Positions 23,350 through 35,786 of a DNA stretch of 64,000 nt are shown here, one piece after another (position 1 is the stretch's first letter; every line of letters starts with the position of its first letter). The notes under the pieces were generated by a model. The model was not told where the DNA came from. It made no database searches and was given only the letters and a program-made list of their open reading frames with translations. The position numbers and the translations under genes are program-made. The DNA comes from Branchiostoma floridae. Lineage: Eukaryota; Chordata; Leptocardii; Amphioxiformes; Branchiostomatidae. The stretch lies in the NCBI RefSeq assembly GCF_000003815.2, contig NC_049984.1, positions 17,957,084 to 18,021,083 on the forward strand. Direction: 5' to 3'.

Positions 23350-24680
23350 TTGAGGATCATCAGTTTTGACAGCGCGTGCACGTGTAGTCATTTCTCCTCT
23401 GCCAATATAGTGGGCAAAGTTACGGTCACCATTGCCACTACTGCTATGATATGAAGACAGATGGAGTAGAAGTCGACAGACGAGTACTTGCCTCAGCGTT
23501 TTTCAACAAGAACCAAGGATTTGACGAGTGGTCCAAAATTAAAGATCTACTCCAGACAAATATGGTTGGGCTGAGAATATTTGTATTACACTTAAGCCCT
23601 GTCCATAAAACTGCAAATGGCTTATATGCAATGGACCGGTCATTTATTACCCGGCGCCGCTCATGGCTACAAGTCAATGTAATTTCCCGGAGAATTACAA
23701 TATATGCAGTTATTGAATAGTCCTATAATCAAAAAGAATACAGCCATAAGACGGCGACCTTTCTAAACCCGGCGAGCCCCCGGAACACGGCCTTGTGAGT
23801 GGGGTGAGCTGATTTGTATGGGTTTGTAGCTGCGGGTGTAAGGCCTATTTCATACACTCATAAAATCATTGCTGATAACTGATAGCGGATCCCCGGCCAT
23901 CCATCATATTTGACTAATACAACATGCACAATATTGCAATAAGGATCAGCGGCTATTGCGGGGGACTGACAGATTGAAAATGGCCCCATATTAATTGCAT
24001 GAGGAGAGGGTCTTTTGCGGACTAGATTGGGTGTGCGGGTCGGGGCGCTGCGATAAGACCGTGCACCTGATAACCATTTTGCCACCAAGTCGCACCAATC
24101 TATCAGAGGTCATTCCTTTTGACACTCGCCGACACCCAAGGTGGCGGCCCGGGCGACCCGTTAGGTGCAAAATACCGTGGCCTTGCGAGCGCGGGTGGCG
24201 CGGGCCCGGCATCATTAAATGTGCATGGCTGGGGAATATCATTGAGTTGACATGGTGACTGATCATGACTGCAGCCGGGGCAGGGTTGATGGTCTAACAA
24301 ATTATTTCATAGCTGGGGTCAATACCTCATCAACAGCCTGCCTCGGCCCGCTGCGCTCCGCCGTGCCCCCGAACAAGCCCACCGGCACGCCGCGGGCTAT
24401 ATATAAAAACCGTTATGACAGGAGGTTTGTGACGGGTTGTCTGGGAGAATTGGCGGGCACATTGTGCATGTCCGACATATAAGTATTGACCAGAGGGATA
24501 TTAATCATGCGGAATGGGCGAGACATGAATAATATTATATTTTCGACCGGGGGAGGCTTTTCTCCTGGGGTCAGGGAAGGATCGCAGGGCAACTATATCA
24601 CTGGAATTAGGAATTAACTTTGGTCTGAATCAAAAGTGAACGGTGTTTACATCGGATATCTTGACCTAGGGTGCTTCTAC
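23350..24680. promoter_or_regulatory. Large GC-rich candidate regulatory block
   Basis: The most GC-rich stretch of the desert by eye, especially 24110-24400, with many CpG. Overlapping frames of 76-91 codons on both strands reflect scarce stop codons rather than genes. TTAAT and CATTAAAT cores recur, for example at 23991 and 24212. It may be a CpG-rich enhancer or the promoter of an unseen non-coding transcript; I cannot decide. Confidence 0.35.
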
Positions 24681-25504
24681 TGGTGTATACTGTGACGGTT
24701 GTAATAAAAAGGATATTTCAAATTAGTAGCCAAAGGTTTCAGTGAATTTTCAAGATCAAAGATACAAATGATGATATGAGAATGGCAACAAAACGTGTAC
24801 TACTCTAATTTCAAATGCTAAATGTTATAAATCTAAACTTGTTGGGTTTGACTTTAAGCCATCTTCATCAGATCCCCAATGTGAGTCCTATATTGTAGTA
24901 TTGTTGTGCTTACCTGTAGTACAGATTTTTTCTATAGATTGATTACTATAGGGGGCCAAAATTTGGAAACAAAAGAAGTGATCCCACAGGCCAATAAAGA
25001 TCATTTCTTTGGTTCAAAGCAAGAAAATGTTCAGTGATTTTTATAGGTTTCATCTGAGAGGAGCTAGCCAACCTGAGAAAAGTTATAGTTGTGAAATAAA
25101 AAAATTGCACCCTATAATTCACAAACTCAGTAACTGTGATTTGAAATTCATCAAACACCTTTTGGGATATAGGGAAGTGCCCATCTCTGTTCTACAGCCC
25201 TTGGGCCATTCAGTCATGCAAGCACTACAGCAGGAGACTAGTTCACAGGTAGTTGTGTGTGTTAAAATCAGCAGAGAAAGCAGAATGTCCTTGGCCGAAA
25301 AAAGGAACTGTAGGAGACATGTACCTCACCTTTATTTGTTTCTCTTTGAGTGACACCTTGCATTACAATTTCTCTCTTTTCATGCCAGCCCTTTCCTTTG
25401 TGTAGGTATCATTGTTTGTGATATGTGAGTCATGCCCCTACTTAATCATGTGTGAAGTATCATAATCCTACAGTGTGATGACACAACAAAGACTGTTATG
25501 GCTT
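24681..25504. other. Intergenic DNA; 114-codon frame not supported
   Basis: The plus frame at 25009-25353 is open for 114 codons but shows no domain, signal peptide, transmembrane pattern or splice sites in sensible places. I treat it as chance. Confidence 0.4.
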
Positions 25505-25600
25505 GAAATGCCACCTGCATATGCAGGTTAGTGCAGGAATTTCTCATGTCTACCTGCACCAGTCATTTTTTGGACAGAAAGAGAACTGACTGGTGCATGT
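25505..25600 (+). repeat. Fragment of the TGCAGG/TGCAAG transposon family
   Basis: GGCTTGAAATGCCACCTGCA leads into TATGCAGGTTAGTGCAGG and later CTACCTGCACC. This parallels the inverted right end of the 32843-33618 element (GGGCTCGAAATACCACATGC). The other end was not located. Confidence 0.4.
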
Positions 25601-25612
25601 AAAACCTAGCCT

Positions 25613-25778
25613 TATTCACACACTTCTGGAGTGGTGGCATTTATTTTTTGGAAGATCGCTGACCCAGGCTAAGGTTGACTATGCCTGGAAAGGCAACTAG
25701 CGTAAGTTATTGAAAATTGTGAACCATCCCCCCCCCCCAAAAAAAGTAAGCACTGTCACTCCAGAAGTTTGTGAAGGA
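25613..25778. mobile_element. Candidate small inverted-repeat element
   Basis: TTCACACACTTCTGGAGTG at 25614 is answered by CACTCCAGAAGTTTGTGAA ending near 25776, with one mismatch in about 18 bp. The interior of about 125 bp contains a poly-C/poly-A junction and no frame. No target-site duplication is clear. Confidence 0.45.
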
Positions 25779-26599
25779 GGTTAGTAAAACATGTCTGGTG
25801 TAGGTAATTTCTAATATTCACATAAAGTAGAAGAACTATTTTGAGCCCTGTCTGAGAAAAGGGTAAAACAAAACAATACTGCTCAAGGTAAAATTAGTGC
25901 CCCAAGTTGTTTAATTTGCGACGCATCTCTTTAATTTAATATTACACATCTTTTCCTGTATTTTTAATTATCATTACTTTCCTAGGCTATGCAATAAAAA
26001 CCCAAAGTCTGCTATCACTGACACCACAATAAAAATGATATCATGAGCTAATCTTAAACTTTTAGTACAAGGTTGAAACAAATTAGCTTAGAATTGAAAT
26101 AAACTGTACAATTTGAAATGGAACCATTTTCTATTGACTCAGAGGCTTAACTTCACCCCCCATATACAGACCACAGACAATACAAGTTGCCAATTAAGGC
26201 TGCCCTTAGTAGGAATAGGGTTAAACATTAGGATGCCACAAACATGCTTGTACAGAACATTACATCCTACTATTGCCTACTGAAAATTTGATAAAACAGG
26301 AGCAAAATGGGTCAATCAATTTGACAACTCTTGGCAGGTGTCAATCAAATGGTCTTAATCCTCTTCTAGTGATCCTTCTGCAACACTATACTGTAAGACC
26401 TCATCTGAAACTTTGCGAAAGTGAAAGGTAGGTACTGTAAACAATACAAGTGGTCACTCTCCTTTTGAAAGAGTTCCAAAGACTAAAACTAGTTACAGCC
26501 AAGGGCAGCTCCTCTCCTTGCTATTAAACTCCAGCTTGCAGATGAGTTTTCAGAGCTTAGATTATCCCTCTTTTGACTAATGCTTGCTTTTGGTCATTC
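25779..26599. other. AT-rich intergenic DNA
   Basis: No gene, RNA gene or repeat recognised. Confidence 0.45.
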
Positions 26600-26800
26600 C
26601 AACCAGAAAGCCCCAACATTAATTTTCCTCCAGGCAACATGTAATAATCACGGGCAGGAATATTACAAAATTGTTGAGTGTTGATATTGACTGGGGCCGG
26701 GGCTTAAGGATGGGTTCGGCCAGGGGGTACGGAGAGGTCAGACTTAATGTGCGACTCTCGGGTCACCCCCTGCTGGGAGGTACTGTGCTGTAAAGGACAG
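26600..26800. promoter_or_regulatory. Short candidate conserved block
   Basis: CCCCAACATTAATTTTCC and TAATAATCACGG precede a GC-rich run near 26690-26780. It is repeat-poor and non-coding; regulatory role is inferred. Confidence 0.25.
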
Positions 26801-26829
26801 TCAGACAGACTCCGACCAGTAAAAGCAAC

Positions 26830-27068
26830 ACACACACACACACATACCAATCAATAGGAACAAAAGGTTTTTTGACAATCACAATGCTTTCAATTTTTTC
26901 TTCACTTTTGTCCATTTGTTATCCTTTGTAATTGTTGAATATTGTGATGCGTTTTTTTACTTTGTATGTATCTAGTCTGTATTGCTTGACTCCTTGACCT
27001 CGATAGTGGCTGTTTAATGGTTAAATGTGAGTTTTTCAAGGTCGAATAAAGGCATAACCATAACAAAC
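26830..27068 (+). repeat. Possible LINE 3' UTR and tail
   Basis: A CA microsatellite is followed by about 200 bp ending GTCGAATAAAGGCATAACCA and ATAACA. The AATAAAGG word followed by a short degenerate tail is characteristic of LINE 3' ends. There is no coding remnant. Confidence 0.35.
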
Positions 27069-28559
27069 ATTTTTGCTAATCTTTAGCACAGCAGTTTAAT
27101 TAACTTACAAATGATTTTGTTCTAAATGTTACTGTACCCAGGTAAATGTAAAGCCTCATAATATCATTCCGACAAAGGTTACTTGCTGAAAAGTATTTTG
27201 GCAAGAAGTACAACTTTGACTTCTGACTTACAGATAAATACCTGACAACTCTGGTCTTGGGCCAAACTGTTTATCATTTTCTGAGTCTTCACTTTAAACT
27301 AAGTCTTGCAGCAATTGTGCATAGCTGTTAAGTAACAGACTTTGCAAAATCAATTATCCAAGAAATATTGACAGTAATCACCGGCAAGTTGTTAATGTTA
27401 ATCCAGGCCAGGCCAACATGGCACTTAAACCACCTATATGCTTTCATTAATGGGGGATGTGGCACAGAAATTGACACGTCCACTACTGTAAGATGTAACT
27501 CAATGAATTGGATAAAATGCAAAGCAACATCAAGTCAGCACCAATTAGTCAGATGGCTGTGAAATATTTACCGAAGGGAGCCGGGCTGCAAATGAACTCA
27601 TGTAAGGAAATGGCTATTCATTACTTCTACCTGTACTCATCCCACAAAGTTGAACTTTCAAGGCCACTTGGTTATGGCAGTGGTAAGACACAGTTTGTTA
27701 GAGTGTGAATTTTACATGTCCATAAGGTCATGTGACCTACAAATGTAGGTGGCTCAGGCCTATTACTTGTGCGGAAGACACAGTAGGACATTCAAAAGTT
27801 TGATACTCTAATACTTTGTGTTCAATCAAACATTTAGCTTTTAGATTTCTCTGTTCTATAATAAGTACTAGTGGAACACAGTCATATAAACTTTCATGCT
27901 AAAAGCCTCTCTATGAAAACTGACACTAAAGTTGCAGTTATGAGTACAGAACTAAAGGTTATATTCAATATTTCTGATGATTCTTTTGATTAAAAAAACT
28001 GCTTTTCAAAATTTATGTATGCTTACAGAATCCTTTGAAAATCTAATCAAACAGTGTAACCAGGACATAAAAAAAAACGAAAACAATTTCCATACAAAGA
28101 AAACTTGAAACATGTCTCATTTCTATACTTACATAGTCAAACTTTGTAAGTTTATTAGTTAGATACGTCCAAAAATTACTAGTTTTCTGTGCCCTGTATG
28201 TGAATTATGATTTTGAAAAAGGTAACGAAAACAATTAAAGGAACTAGCATTTTGTTATTTTTCAATGTGCAATATGCATGAGATAGTCACACCACAGGCA
28301 TCCAAAACCCAAGCAGACAATCCCTTGGGATCCCCCTACACTAAAACAACAGGTGACAATTGCCAAGTTTAAAGGCGAAAAATTGTACACTTTCACAGAG
28401 ACATAAGTGTGTCTACATGTTTAACGAGGTTAGGTTGTTTCTCGAAACTATTTACGGACTATGTTTCATATCTATCTTATGAATGAGTACATTGTATATG
28501 AGTCTGGACAAGTCATACATCATTTTTGTATTGCTTCCTCAAATTGGACTTTCATTATT
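27069..28559. other. AT-rich intergenic DNA
   Basis: No gene recognised. Short opposing frames at 27328-27562 are mirror images in the same low-stop stretch. Confidence 0.45.
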
Positions 28560-29000
28560 GCGTGAACAACATGGAATTTCTTTCATCTGCAACGCCGATC
28601 AATTTTTACATTACCAGAAACAAAGCCTGTATATCACACAGACTGTGTAACGTTTCTGAGCGCAGGGTGCGGTTGGCGCACGGACAATCCCGTGGTCTTC
28701 TATATTATACACGACGGAGCACGTTTATGAAAATGGCTTCTGCGCCTCGCGAGAATCCCCACATCTCGATCAATGCCAACGTTGTCGCCGGGCCCCATCC
28801 GAGCTGTCATGCACCTCGCTCCGGCGGCACTGCATCAAGTTTTTTTGCGAAAATGGGCCGGAGCGGCAAACAAAGTGCAGTGCATCAAGGGTGCCTGATC
28901 TCTGGGAATTACATGTAATTTCAATATTGATTTTTGCAGGTAAATGAGATCAGTGGGGCCCGGAGGATGTGCCTTGAATCCATCGTCTCCACCAGATAAT
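28560..29000. promoter_or_regulatory. GC-rich candidate regulatory block
   Basis: Repeat-poor and CpG-containing, ending at GGAATTACATGTAATTTC near 28905, an AATTACATGTAATT palindrome with TAAT-type cores. The 130-codon plus frame at 28526-28918 has no domain and reads through CpG-rich non-coding-looking sequence. Regulatory role is inferred. Confidence 0.3.
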
Positions 29001-29016
29001 CAATAGCAAGGTCACC

Positions 29017-30560
29017 CGCATGATGACCACCGCCTGTCTGTCAACAACACTGACCACTCCACAGGACTGGACTTCTGAGGAGTTATCAACAATATTTGAT
29101 AAAACAACAACCTCTTTTAGGTTTACTCAAATTTCTGTGAAGGTAGCCACATGAAAACTGACCGCTGCCTGTCTGTTCACAACACTGACCACTCCAAAGG
29201 GCTGGACCTGTCTGAGGAGTTATGAACAATATTTGATAAAACATCCACCTCTTATCTTATAACTAAAGTTTAACGACATTCTGTGAAGGTAGCCACAGGA
29301 AAACTGACCACTGCCTGTCTGTCAACAACACTGACCACTCCGACGGACTGGACTTGTCTGTCGTGAGGAGTTATGAACAATATTTGTAATAATTAATAAA
29401 ACATCCACCTTTTATCTTAAGTTTAATGACATACAGTGTAGGTGACCACAGGAAAACCATGATGACCGCTGCCTGTCTGTCCACAACACTGACCACTCCG
29501 ATGGACTGGACTTGTTTGAGGAGTTATGCACAATATTTGATAAAACACTTATCTTATAAGTTTTATGACATTCTGTGTAGGAAGCCACAGGAAAACTGAC
29601 CACTGCCTGTCTGTCCACAACACTGACCACTCCGATGAACTGGACTTGTTTGAGGAGTTATGCACAATATTTCAATAAAACAACCACCTGTTATCTTATA
29701 AGTTTCATGACATTCTGTATAGGTAGCCACAGGAAAACCAAGATGACCACCGCCTGTCTGTCCACAACACTGACCACTCTGACGGACTGGACAAATTTGG
29801 GGAGTTGCGAACAATATTCAGCAACTGCTGCTTTTTACCTTACAAGTTAAATGATATCCTGTGGCTAAGAAATGACTTAGAAATAGAAACAGACAAGCCG
29901 TGATGACCACTGCCTTCCACCAGCACTGACCATTCTGAGGGGCCGGAAATTTCCGTGGACATAGGAATGATATGGTTCATAATTCAATAACTGCTACTTC
30001 TTATCTTTCAATTTCAATTAACATTGTGTATATAGGGAATAACTTGGAAACAGATACAGAATATCAGTAAAGGGTGCTGACCATTTCAAGGATCTGGATA
30101 TGTCCCGGGAGTTAGTTATGCTATTTTTGATTTACAAATTTAATGATACATATGTACTCTGTGTAGGGAATAAATAAGAACGTTAATATAAAAAAAAGTT
30201 GTCTGTGGACTTAGGAACGATATGGCGTATAACTTTAAGTCAATATCTGCTACTTCTTATCTTTCAAGTTTCATAATCTTCCGTGTAGGAATATCTTGGA
30301 AACGGATACAAAATATCGACATTGATCACTCTGAGGGACTGGACCTGTCCTGGGAGTTATGGGTAATATGGTTCATATTCAATAACTGTACTTGCTATCT
30401 CTCAAGTTGTTATCTCTCACGTCATATTTTCTACAGTACAACAACTTGAAAATGGATGATACAGACACAAAGAGTAAAAAAAGCCTGCTATTGGTCAGTT
30501 CAAATTTTAGAGATATCAATGATGTGGCTCATATTCCATAACTGTTACTTAATATCTCTC
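29017..30560 (+). repeat. Decaying tandem array of about 140-bp units
   Basis: The word TGACCACTCC and its variants recur at 29051, 29186, 29332, 29490, 29624, 29771, 29927 and 30078, with a relic (TGATCACTCTGAGG) at 30323. Spacings are 134-158 bp. Full units carry CTGCCTGTCTGT, CAACACTGACCACTCC, GGACTGGAC, GAGGAGTTATG, AACAATATTTGATAAAAC, CTTATCTTATAA, ATGACATTCTGTG and AGGTAGCCACAGGAAAAC in fixed order. Similarity is high to about 29800 and then fades rightward. Frames on both strands repeat with the unit but break often, so it is not a repeat protein. Confidence 0.8.
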
Positions 30561-30882
30561 TAGTTTCATGATACATTGTTATCATAAAATTTTAGGTCGT
30601 CAGCAAACATCATTGTTATTCATTCACATTTTAATATGTTTATCATATTCGATCTAAAAAAAAGGCTCATACCTCTGCTACTGTAAGGAAAAGACAAAAA
30701 TAGAAAGTAGGAAAAAAGGCAAAAACACATCTTCTGATAATGACAGGTCCTTTTGATTTACAATACCATGTACTTGACTGAGAAAATTTTATCCTTACAT
30801 ATTAATGTTGTTGATATGTTTATTCTCGGCATCAATTATCATATCGTTTGCCCTCAGTGCCTTTAGAGGCTACTTTTAGGTA

Positions 30883-31066
30883 CAGTCAAATCTGTCTTCA
30901 GTATAATAACCACTCAAGGGACTTGGAAGTGATGACAGTAGTCAGGTGACAGGATTCTTAACGAATGGGTCAATGGGAAAAATAATCTTCTAAGTGACCA
31001 CAAAAAAGTGACCACAAGGGCCAGGTGGTCTTCATACAGAGGTGGTCACTGCTACAGGTTTGACTG
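30883..31066. mobile_element. 184-bp MITE with CAGTCAAAYCTG termini, TA-flanked
   Basis: The left end CAGTCAAATCTGT and right end ACAGGTTTGACTG are inverted repeats, and TA lies outside both (30881-30882 and 31067-31068). The interior carries GTGACCACAA and CAGGTGGTC words and no frame. Tc1/mariner-like target preference with no coding capacity makes it a MITE. Relatives lie at 35787-35974 and 43258-43311. Confidence 0.65.
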
Positions 31067-31068
31067 TA

Positions 31069-31689
31069 TCCAAAGTCTAAAAGTTACAACAGAACAGAAC
31101 TTCAAAAATAAAAATAAATCTTGTATCTTGCAACATATTTCAGATGGTCACTCATATTCCGGCCACTCTTCCCATAATTCCCTTTTTAGGTCAACACGGA
31201 GCAATAGGTCACCATTAGTATGGACATTACCCCAGCATCTTCTAACACCTAATTGTCATCAATATGAAAGCTATAATTTATTTATTGCGGCCCAAAATAA
31301 TGAAAGTACATATATCTCCTAATATTGGCAAGAAAATTGGCTTGCATATCGCTGTTAATTAAGCCAAGCTTATCATAATTTAACTTAATATATCACTGGC
31401 TGATTGAATATTTGATAAGATTTATGCCATTCATATATGAGTGCTATTAGCCATAATTTACCCTCTCTCTTGACAAAGGCTGGCCTTATGTGTCCTTTTT
31501 GAGAATTAGTTGTATTAAATACTGTATAAAGATGAAATATTGTATGACTCAACAGGTAATGCTGCAATTAAAACCTTGAGTTTAATAGTCGGTAGGAATG
31601 CCATACTTTTGACTCAACCTTGAGTAAAATGCCAAATATCAAAAATCTGCACCACCCAAAACAATGACAGATATGACAGGAATTTTGGC
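31069..31689. other. AT-rich intergenic DNA
   Basis: No gene or repeat recognised. Confidence 0.45.
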
Positions 31690-32450
31690 CAGTTTGTTTG
31701 CCCTCTGCATGTTGCGGCTTATTTGAATGCCAAGAGTTGTATGGTGCTCAGCTCACGGAGAGCCTATGTGTAAATAAAGCCGTCCAGGCCACCTTTGCTG
31801 ATGGGTACACATAAATGCTTTTGCTGAATGAAATTAGAAGCTGCTATGGCGCGCTCTTATGCAGGTGGAACAACACGGCGTTGGGTTACATATTTGCCTA
31901 GGCATGCTCGCTGAGCTGTGAGAATTCTTCGCCACCATAGAAAAGCCCATCTGAGACAAAATGCAAGCATGTTTGTGGGCTTTATGTTTGAGTACTTGCC
32001 GTTGAAAGGACCGTCGGGGGGAAAGGACGCAGCAATTTGCCCGTAGCTGGTCAGATCGATGGGGTTTAAGAGACCACCGGCAAGCAGGCCGATAGTACCG
32101 GTCGGACGCAGCGTGGGGTTCACGGAAACGATAAGACTGTTACGGACTGTAGCAAACTAGCAAAGATGTTAAAATCTTCTTTACTTTGTCAACACATCCA
32201 ATAATGCTTCGGATAAATGGTGAAAGGATATGCAGGCCTGTTACATAACCAAACAGACATCGGAAGGGGCCTTTTGAAATTCAATATGCAAAGTAAACAG
32301 CGCTTTTGTGCGGGAGAGATTGAAAGTAGTTTCTATGGTGTGCTTGTGATACCGTTGTGCTTTCTACACCAATATTGCGGAGTCACACAACAAAGGAGGA
32401 ATGCGATCAGATTAAGAACTGGAAAATGAGGCGGTACGGATGTGTGCAGT
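31690..32450. promoter_or_regulatory. Candidate conserved non-coding block
   Basis: GC-richer and free of repeats. The minus frame of 88 codons at 31857-32123 shows no domain and lacks sensible splice context. Regulatory role is inferred. Confidence 0.3.
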
Positions 32451-32842
32451 CAGTCTTAACAAGTCTCAGGGTATTTAGAAAAATAACAAGACGTCTCAAG
32501 AAATGTATGACTGCGTGTCTCACGTTTTGAATCCATTGGCTACATGTATACAATATAGATTCACAGTCACTTGATCTTGTTGACTTTGGCTTTCCACACT
32601 TTTCTAATTGAGATGGAAAACTGTCTCAAGAACCAGAGCATATCAACTTAAAAAGATCTATTCAGTGCTTTTGTAGTTGAGATATGATAATATAAATATT
32701 TCTTTTGCTTTTGACTTTTACATATTCGAGTTACCATTGCGTTATTTGAACAGCTTTTAATTTAAAGTGATAGCTTGCTAATAATTTTCTCCAAAAACAT
32801 TTACATGTATCCTCATAGAGACTTGTAGGTGGACACTTAGAG

Positions 32843-33618
32843 CAGGGCTCGAAATACACTTTTCAGTCAACTTGCATCTGTGCAAGTTAAGCCAAAGGTA
32901 ACTTGCACCAAAAGAAACTTACTTGCACAACCTAAAATAGTGAAATGTTAACCCCTTATCTCCTCTTCTGAAAATTTGCAAATGTACGTGAGTAAATGGG
33001 GATACATACCGGTAAAGAGCACATGTTTGGATATTTGTTTTTCCGTAGCGTATTTTATTTTTGGTTTGAAACTGTACAAACTGTTTCATAAAAACTGTGC
33101 ATTTAGGCTCAATTAAAGACAATTCAATGTCTACAACTCGATAAGATCAATAGATTTCTTCTGGACTCTTCGAGTGACATCCATCACAGTAACTATTCTT
33201 AAGCATCTCCAGAATGAAGTGGTAGAACAACTCAATACAATACATATAACTGGAAAAACCAGTTGAACATATTAAAGTCACTAATTAGTATGCAAATGTA
33301 ACTCATATGCAAATCAAGGTAAGACAGCACCATAGGAATCATTAGCATTGTAGGGATGGATTTGTCTAAAAAAAAAAGAGTTTACCTGGATGTCTAACCA
33401 AATTTAGAAATAACAAATTTAGGCTTTTTTTTATTCAGTGTTATTTTCTTTTACCTTTCAATGACAGACAATATTCTTGGTGTGTGTAAGCTTTTTCTAA
33501 TGTCAGGTATTAGAGGACAAAAGTAACTTGCACTGGTGCAAGTTTGGTCTAAACTTACTTGCACCACACCAATTTTACTTGCACAAACTTGCATATGCAT
33601 GTGGTATTTCGAGCCCTG
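32843..33618. mobile_element. 776-bp hAT-like non-autonomous DNA transposon
   Basis: The termini CAGGGCTCGAAATAC and GTATTTCGAGCCCTG are perfect 15-bp inverted repeats. Inside both ends are many ACTTGCAC / GTGCAAGT words, like the subterminal transposase-binding repeats of hAT elements. TAGAG directly flanks both ends (32838-32842 and 33619-33623), shorter than the 8 bp usual for hAT, so the superfamily is not settled. No transposase frame remains. Two ATGCAAAT octamers (33290, 33307) lie in the middle. Confidence 0.7.
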
Positions 33619-33635
33619 TAGAGTATACTTGAAGT

Positions 33636-34088
33636 TTTGATTGTCCAAACCATTCACACAATCCCTACCATTAGCACTTTTAAAATTTTCATTTCAATAG
33701 TTTTTTCTTTCAAGTGACAACTGTATACTTTTCTCCAACCATACGAGACCTGTATTTGAAAGTCTACCTCAAGTTTTCAACTCTCCCAACCACTCACACA
33801 TGCCGTGCCTAAAACAGCATGAACATAAGACATGTTTCACTAGTCCCCCCCCCTTGGTAATATGCAACACTGCAACACATAAAGCTTTTATTGTCCAAAC
33901 CATTCACACTATTCAATAGTTTGGGATTTCCAGTGACAACTGTATACTTTTCCCCAACTATAGTATCTGAAAGTATACCTCAAGTATGCAACCTTCCCGA
34001 CCACTCACACATGCCGTGCCTAAAACAGCATGAACATAAGACATGTTTCACCAGCCCCCCTTGGTAATATGCAACACTGCAACACCAA
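33636..34088 (+). repeat. Two-copy tandem duplication, about 250-bp period
   Basis: TTGTCCAAACCATTCACAC occurs at 33641 and 33891. Both copies continue through GTGACAACTGTATACTTTTC, a CCACTCACACATGCCGTGCC block and TTGGTAATATGCAACACTGC. The second copy is shorter and the poly-C tract differs. The array begins just outside the right end of the preceding transposon. Confidence 0.7.
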
Positions 34089-35369
34089 TTTCAATCTATG
34101 AAAATTACGCTCATCAGAAGGCAGTCTAGGGAGCATCTTGACTGGCCACCTGCGCCTCTAGGCAATACCGATGGAGATGAAAAGTGGACAATTAGGCAAA
34201 GGTCTATTTCACATTATTACTACCCTGACCTTGGGTTTATAGTGATGAGCAGTTAGCAATTTATCTTGTATCATCGCAGTGTCTACCAAGCAGTTACTTT
34301 CAACAGATGAATGTTGTTCATGTAGCGAGATCATCATTATTTTTGGAAACAACCCTTTGAAGTAGATGAGAACAATATTGCAAACATTGCACTTCTTAGA
34401 TGACCCAGAACAATCATAATGACAGTTCTCAAATGTGCCACGCTAAGTAGAAGAAGAAACAATGTCATCAAGTGATCACATTTTTAAAAGTTGAAGATTC
34501 TTTACTAGCAGAATCTTTATTAGAAGAATTCAAAGATTCTAGTAAAGATAACATTGACCTAATTGACAAAAAAAATAGAAGAACTCACAACTTTTTGTTG
34601 ATCCAGAACAGTTACTGTATGATTTTATGTCCATTTTCAAGTATGCCCTGCTAACTGAAAGTAAAGACAATTATATCAAAATGATATTTCCAAAAGTTGA
34701 ATTGAAAACTCAATAAGAAAACATGAAAACATAGCACATTTTTGTGCCTAAAAATGACCGTTTTTAAACATGACATGCTAGCTATTAGTTGGGACATTAG
34801 ATGTGATGTGAAGTTGAAGATGGCAAAGATATATATCTGAGTCAGTGCTGAAATAGGAGTACAGTTCTGCTATATTCAATCTTATGAATTAGCATAGTAA
34901 AATCATTCAATCACCCCTTATACAGGTACAGTCTAGTAGTACTTTTATGTTTAAGTTTGAAATATCACTCAGTCTAGTCTCAATCTTTCTCTATTTACCA
35001 GTAAGGCAATTAGAACAGGTGAGGCATCATGGTTTGAGGTAATAAGGCATGGGATTGGTCTGAGTGGTAAGTTATCAAAATGGTAGAAAATCAAAACAAC
35101 ACCAAACACTTCCAACAGTGAACAATAAGTCATGTGAACAGTACATCATTCTAGCCCCTGAATGCTAACTGGTCACAACAATTTACTTTGGAATTTAAGG
35201 GCTCTTAGACATTTAAAAGTAAGCTTTCACAAAAGGGATATCATAAAAAAAGGACTATATCTATATAATTTAGTCTCTAAAGCGGTGTACATCATACCAA
35301 GGTCATAGTTTCTATCTTCATGTTTAGCATTATCTTTTAAAATCCGAGAACAACAGTTTGAACTGGTGC
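34089..35369. other. AT-rich intergenic DNA
   Basis: No gene, RNA gene or clear repeat. The 60-codon plus frame at 34472 is unremarkable. Confidence 0.45.
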
Positions 35370-35560
35370 CTACTAATGAGCACAGGTTGGGCCAATCTTT
35401 CCCCAGTAATGGTAACAGAACGAGGAAACCTGAAGGATTTACATTAATCCAGGAAGGACAAGGCCGGGCTTCATCATGGTAAAGGTCCCCATTAATGTCC
35501 ACATGGCCTTCAGACAGATCTACCTTATTGGTTCCAGTCCCCATCACACCGCACTCAAAT
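35370..35560. promoter_or_regulatory. Short candidate conserved block
   Basis: GC-richer, with GATTTACATTAATCCAGG and CCCCATTAATGTCC, two TTAAT-type cores about 65 bp apart. It is part of a 106-codon minus frame without recognisable domain. Regulatory role is inferred. Confidence 0.25.
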
Positions 35561-35786
35561 TGGTAATATTTCTTTGTGCTGAGGTGGTATGATTTGGTAC
35601 AAGAGTATTAGTCTAGTATCCTGTGGTATGAACTTGATACATATAACTAGAAGAATACAGATTGAAATTGAACGCGAGTTGAATCAGGTGCTTTTTGTGG
35701 TTCCAAGTTCTGTCCCTTCACAAACAACCTGTACTCAAGTTGGTTAACATTTCTTTGAGGTGAGATGGTATGATTTGGAAAAAGTA

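Noticed and set aside
25009-25353. 114-codon plus frame as a gene
   Set aside because: No domain, no homology I recognise, no splice context, and composition like the AT-rich flanks.
28526-28918. 130-codon plus frame as a gene
   Set aside because: The right half is CpG-rich with few stops in any frame and the left half is AT-rich filler. No domain or conserved motif is visible.
29412-29850. Repeat-containing protein in minus frames with Q-C-C-G-Q-T-G motifs
   Set aside because: Frames shift between units because unit lengths vary, with stops in most units. The periodicity is in DNA, not protein.
33290-33314. Second POU octamer cluster (two ATGCAAAT)
   Set aside because: Only two sites, and both lie inside a DNA transposon, so they are more likely element sequence than an enhancer.
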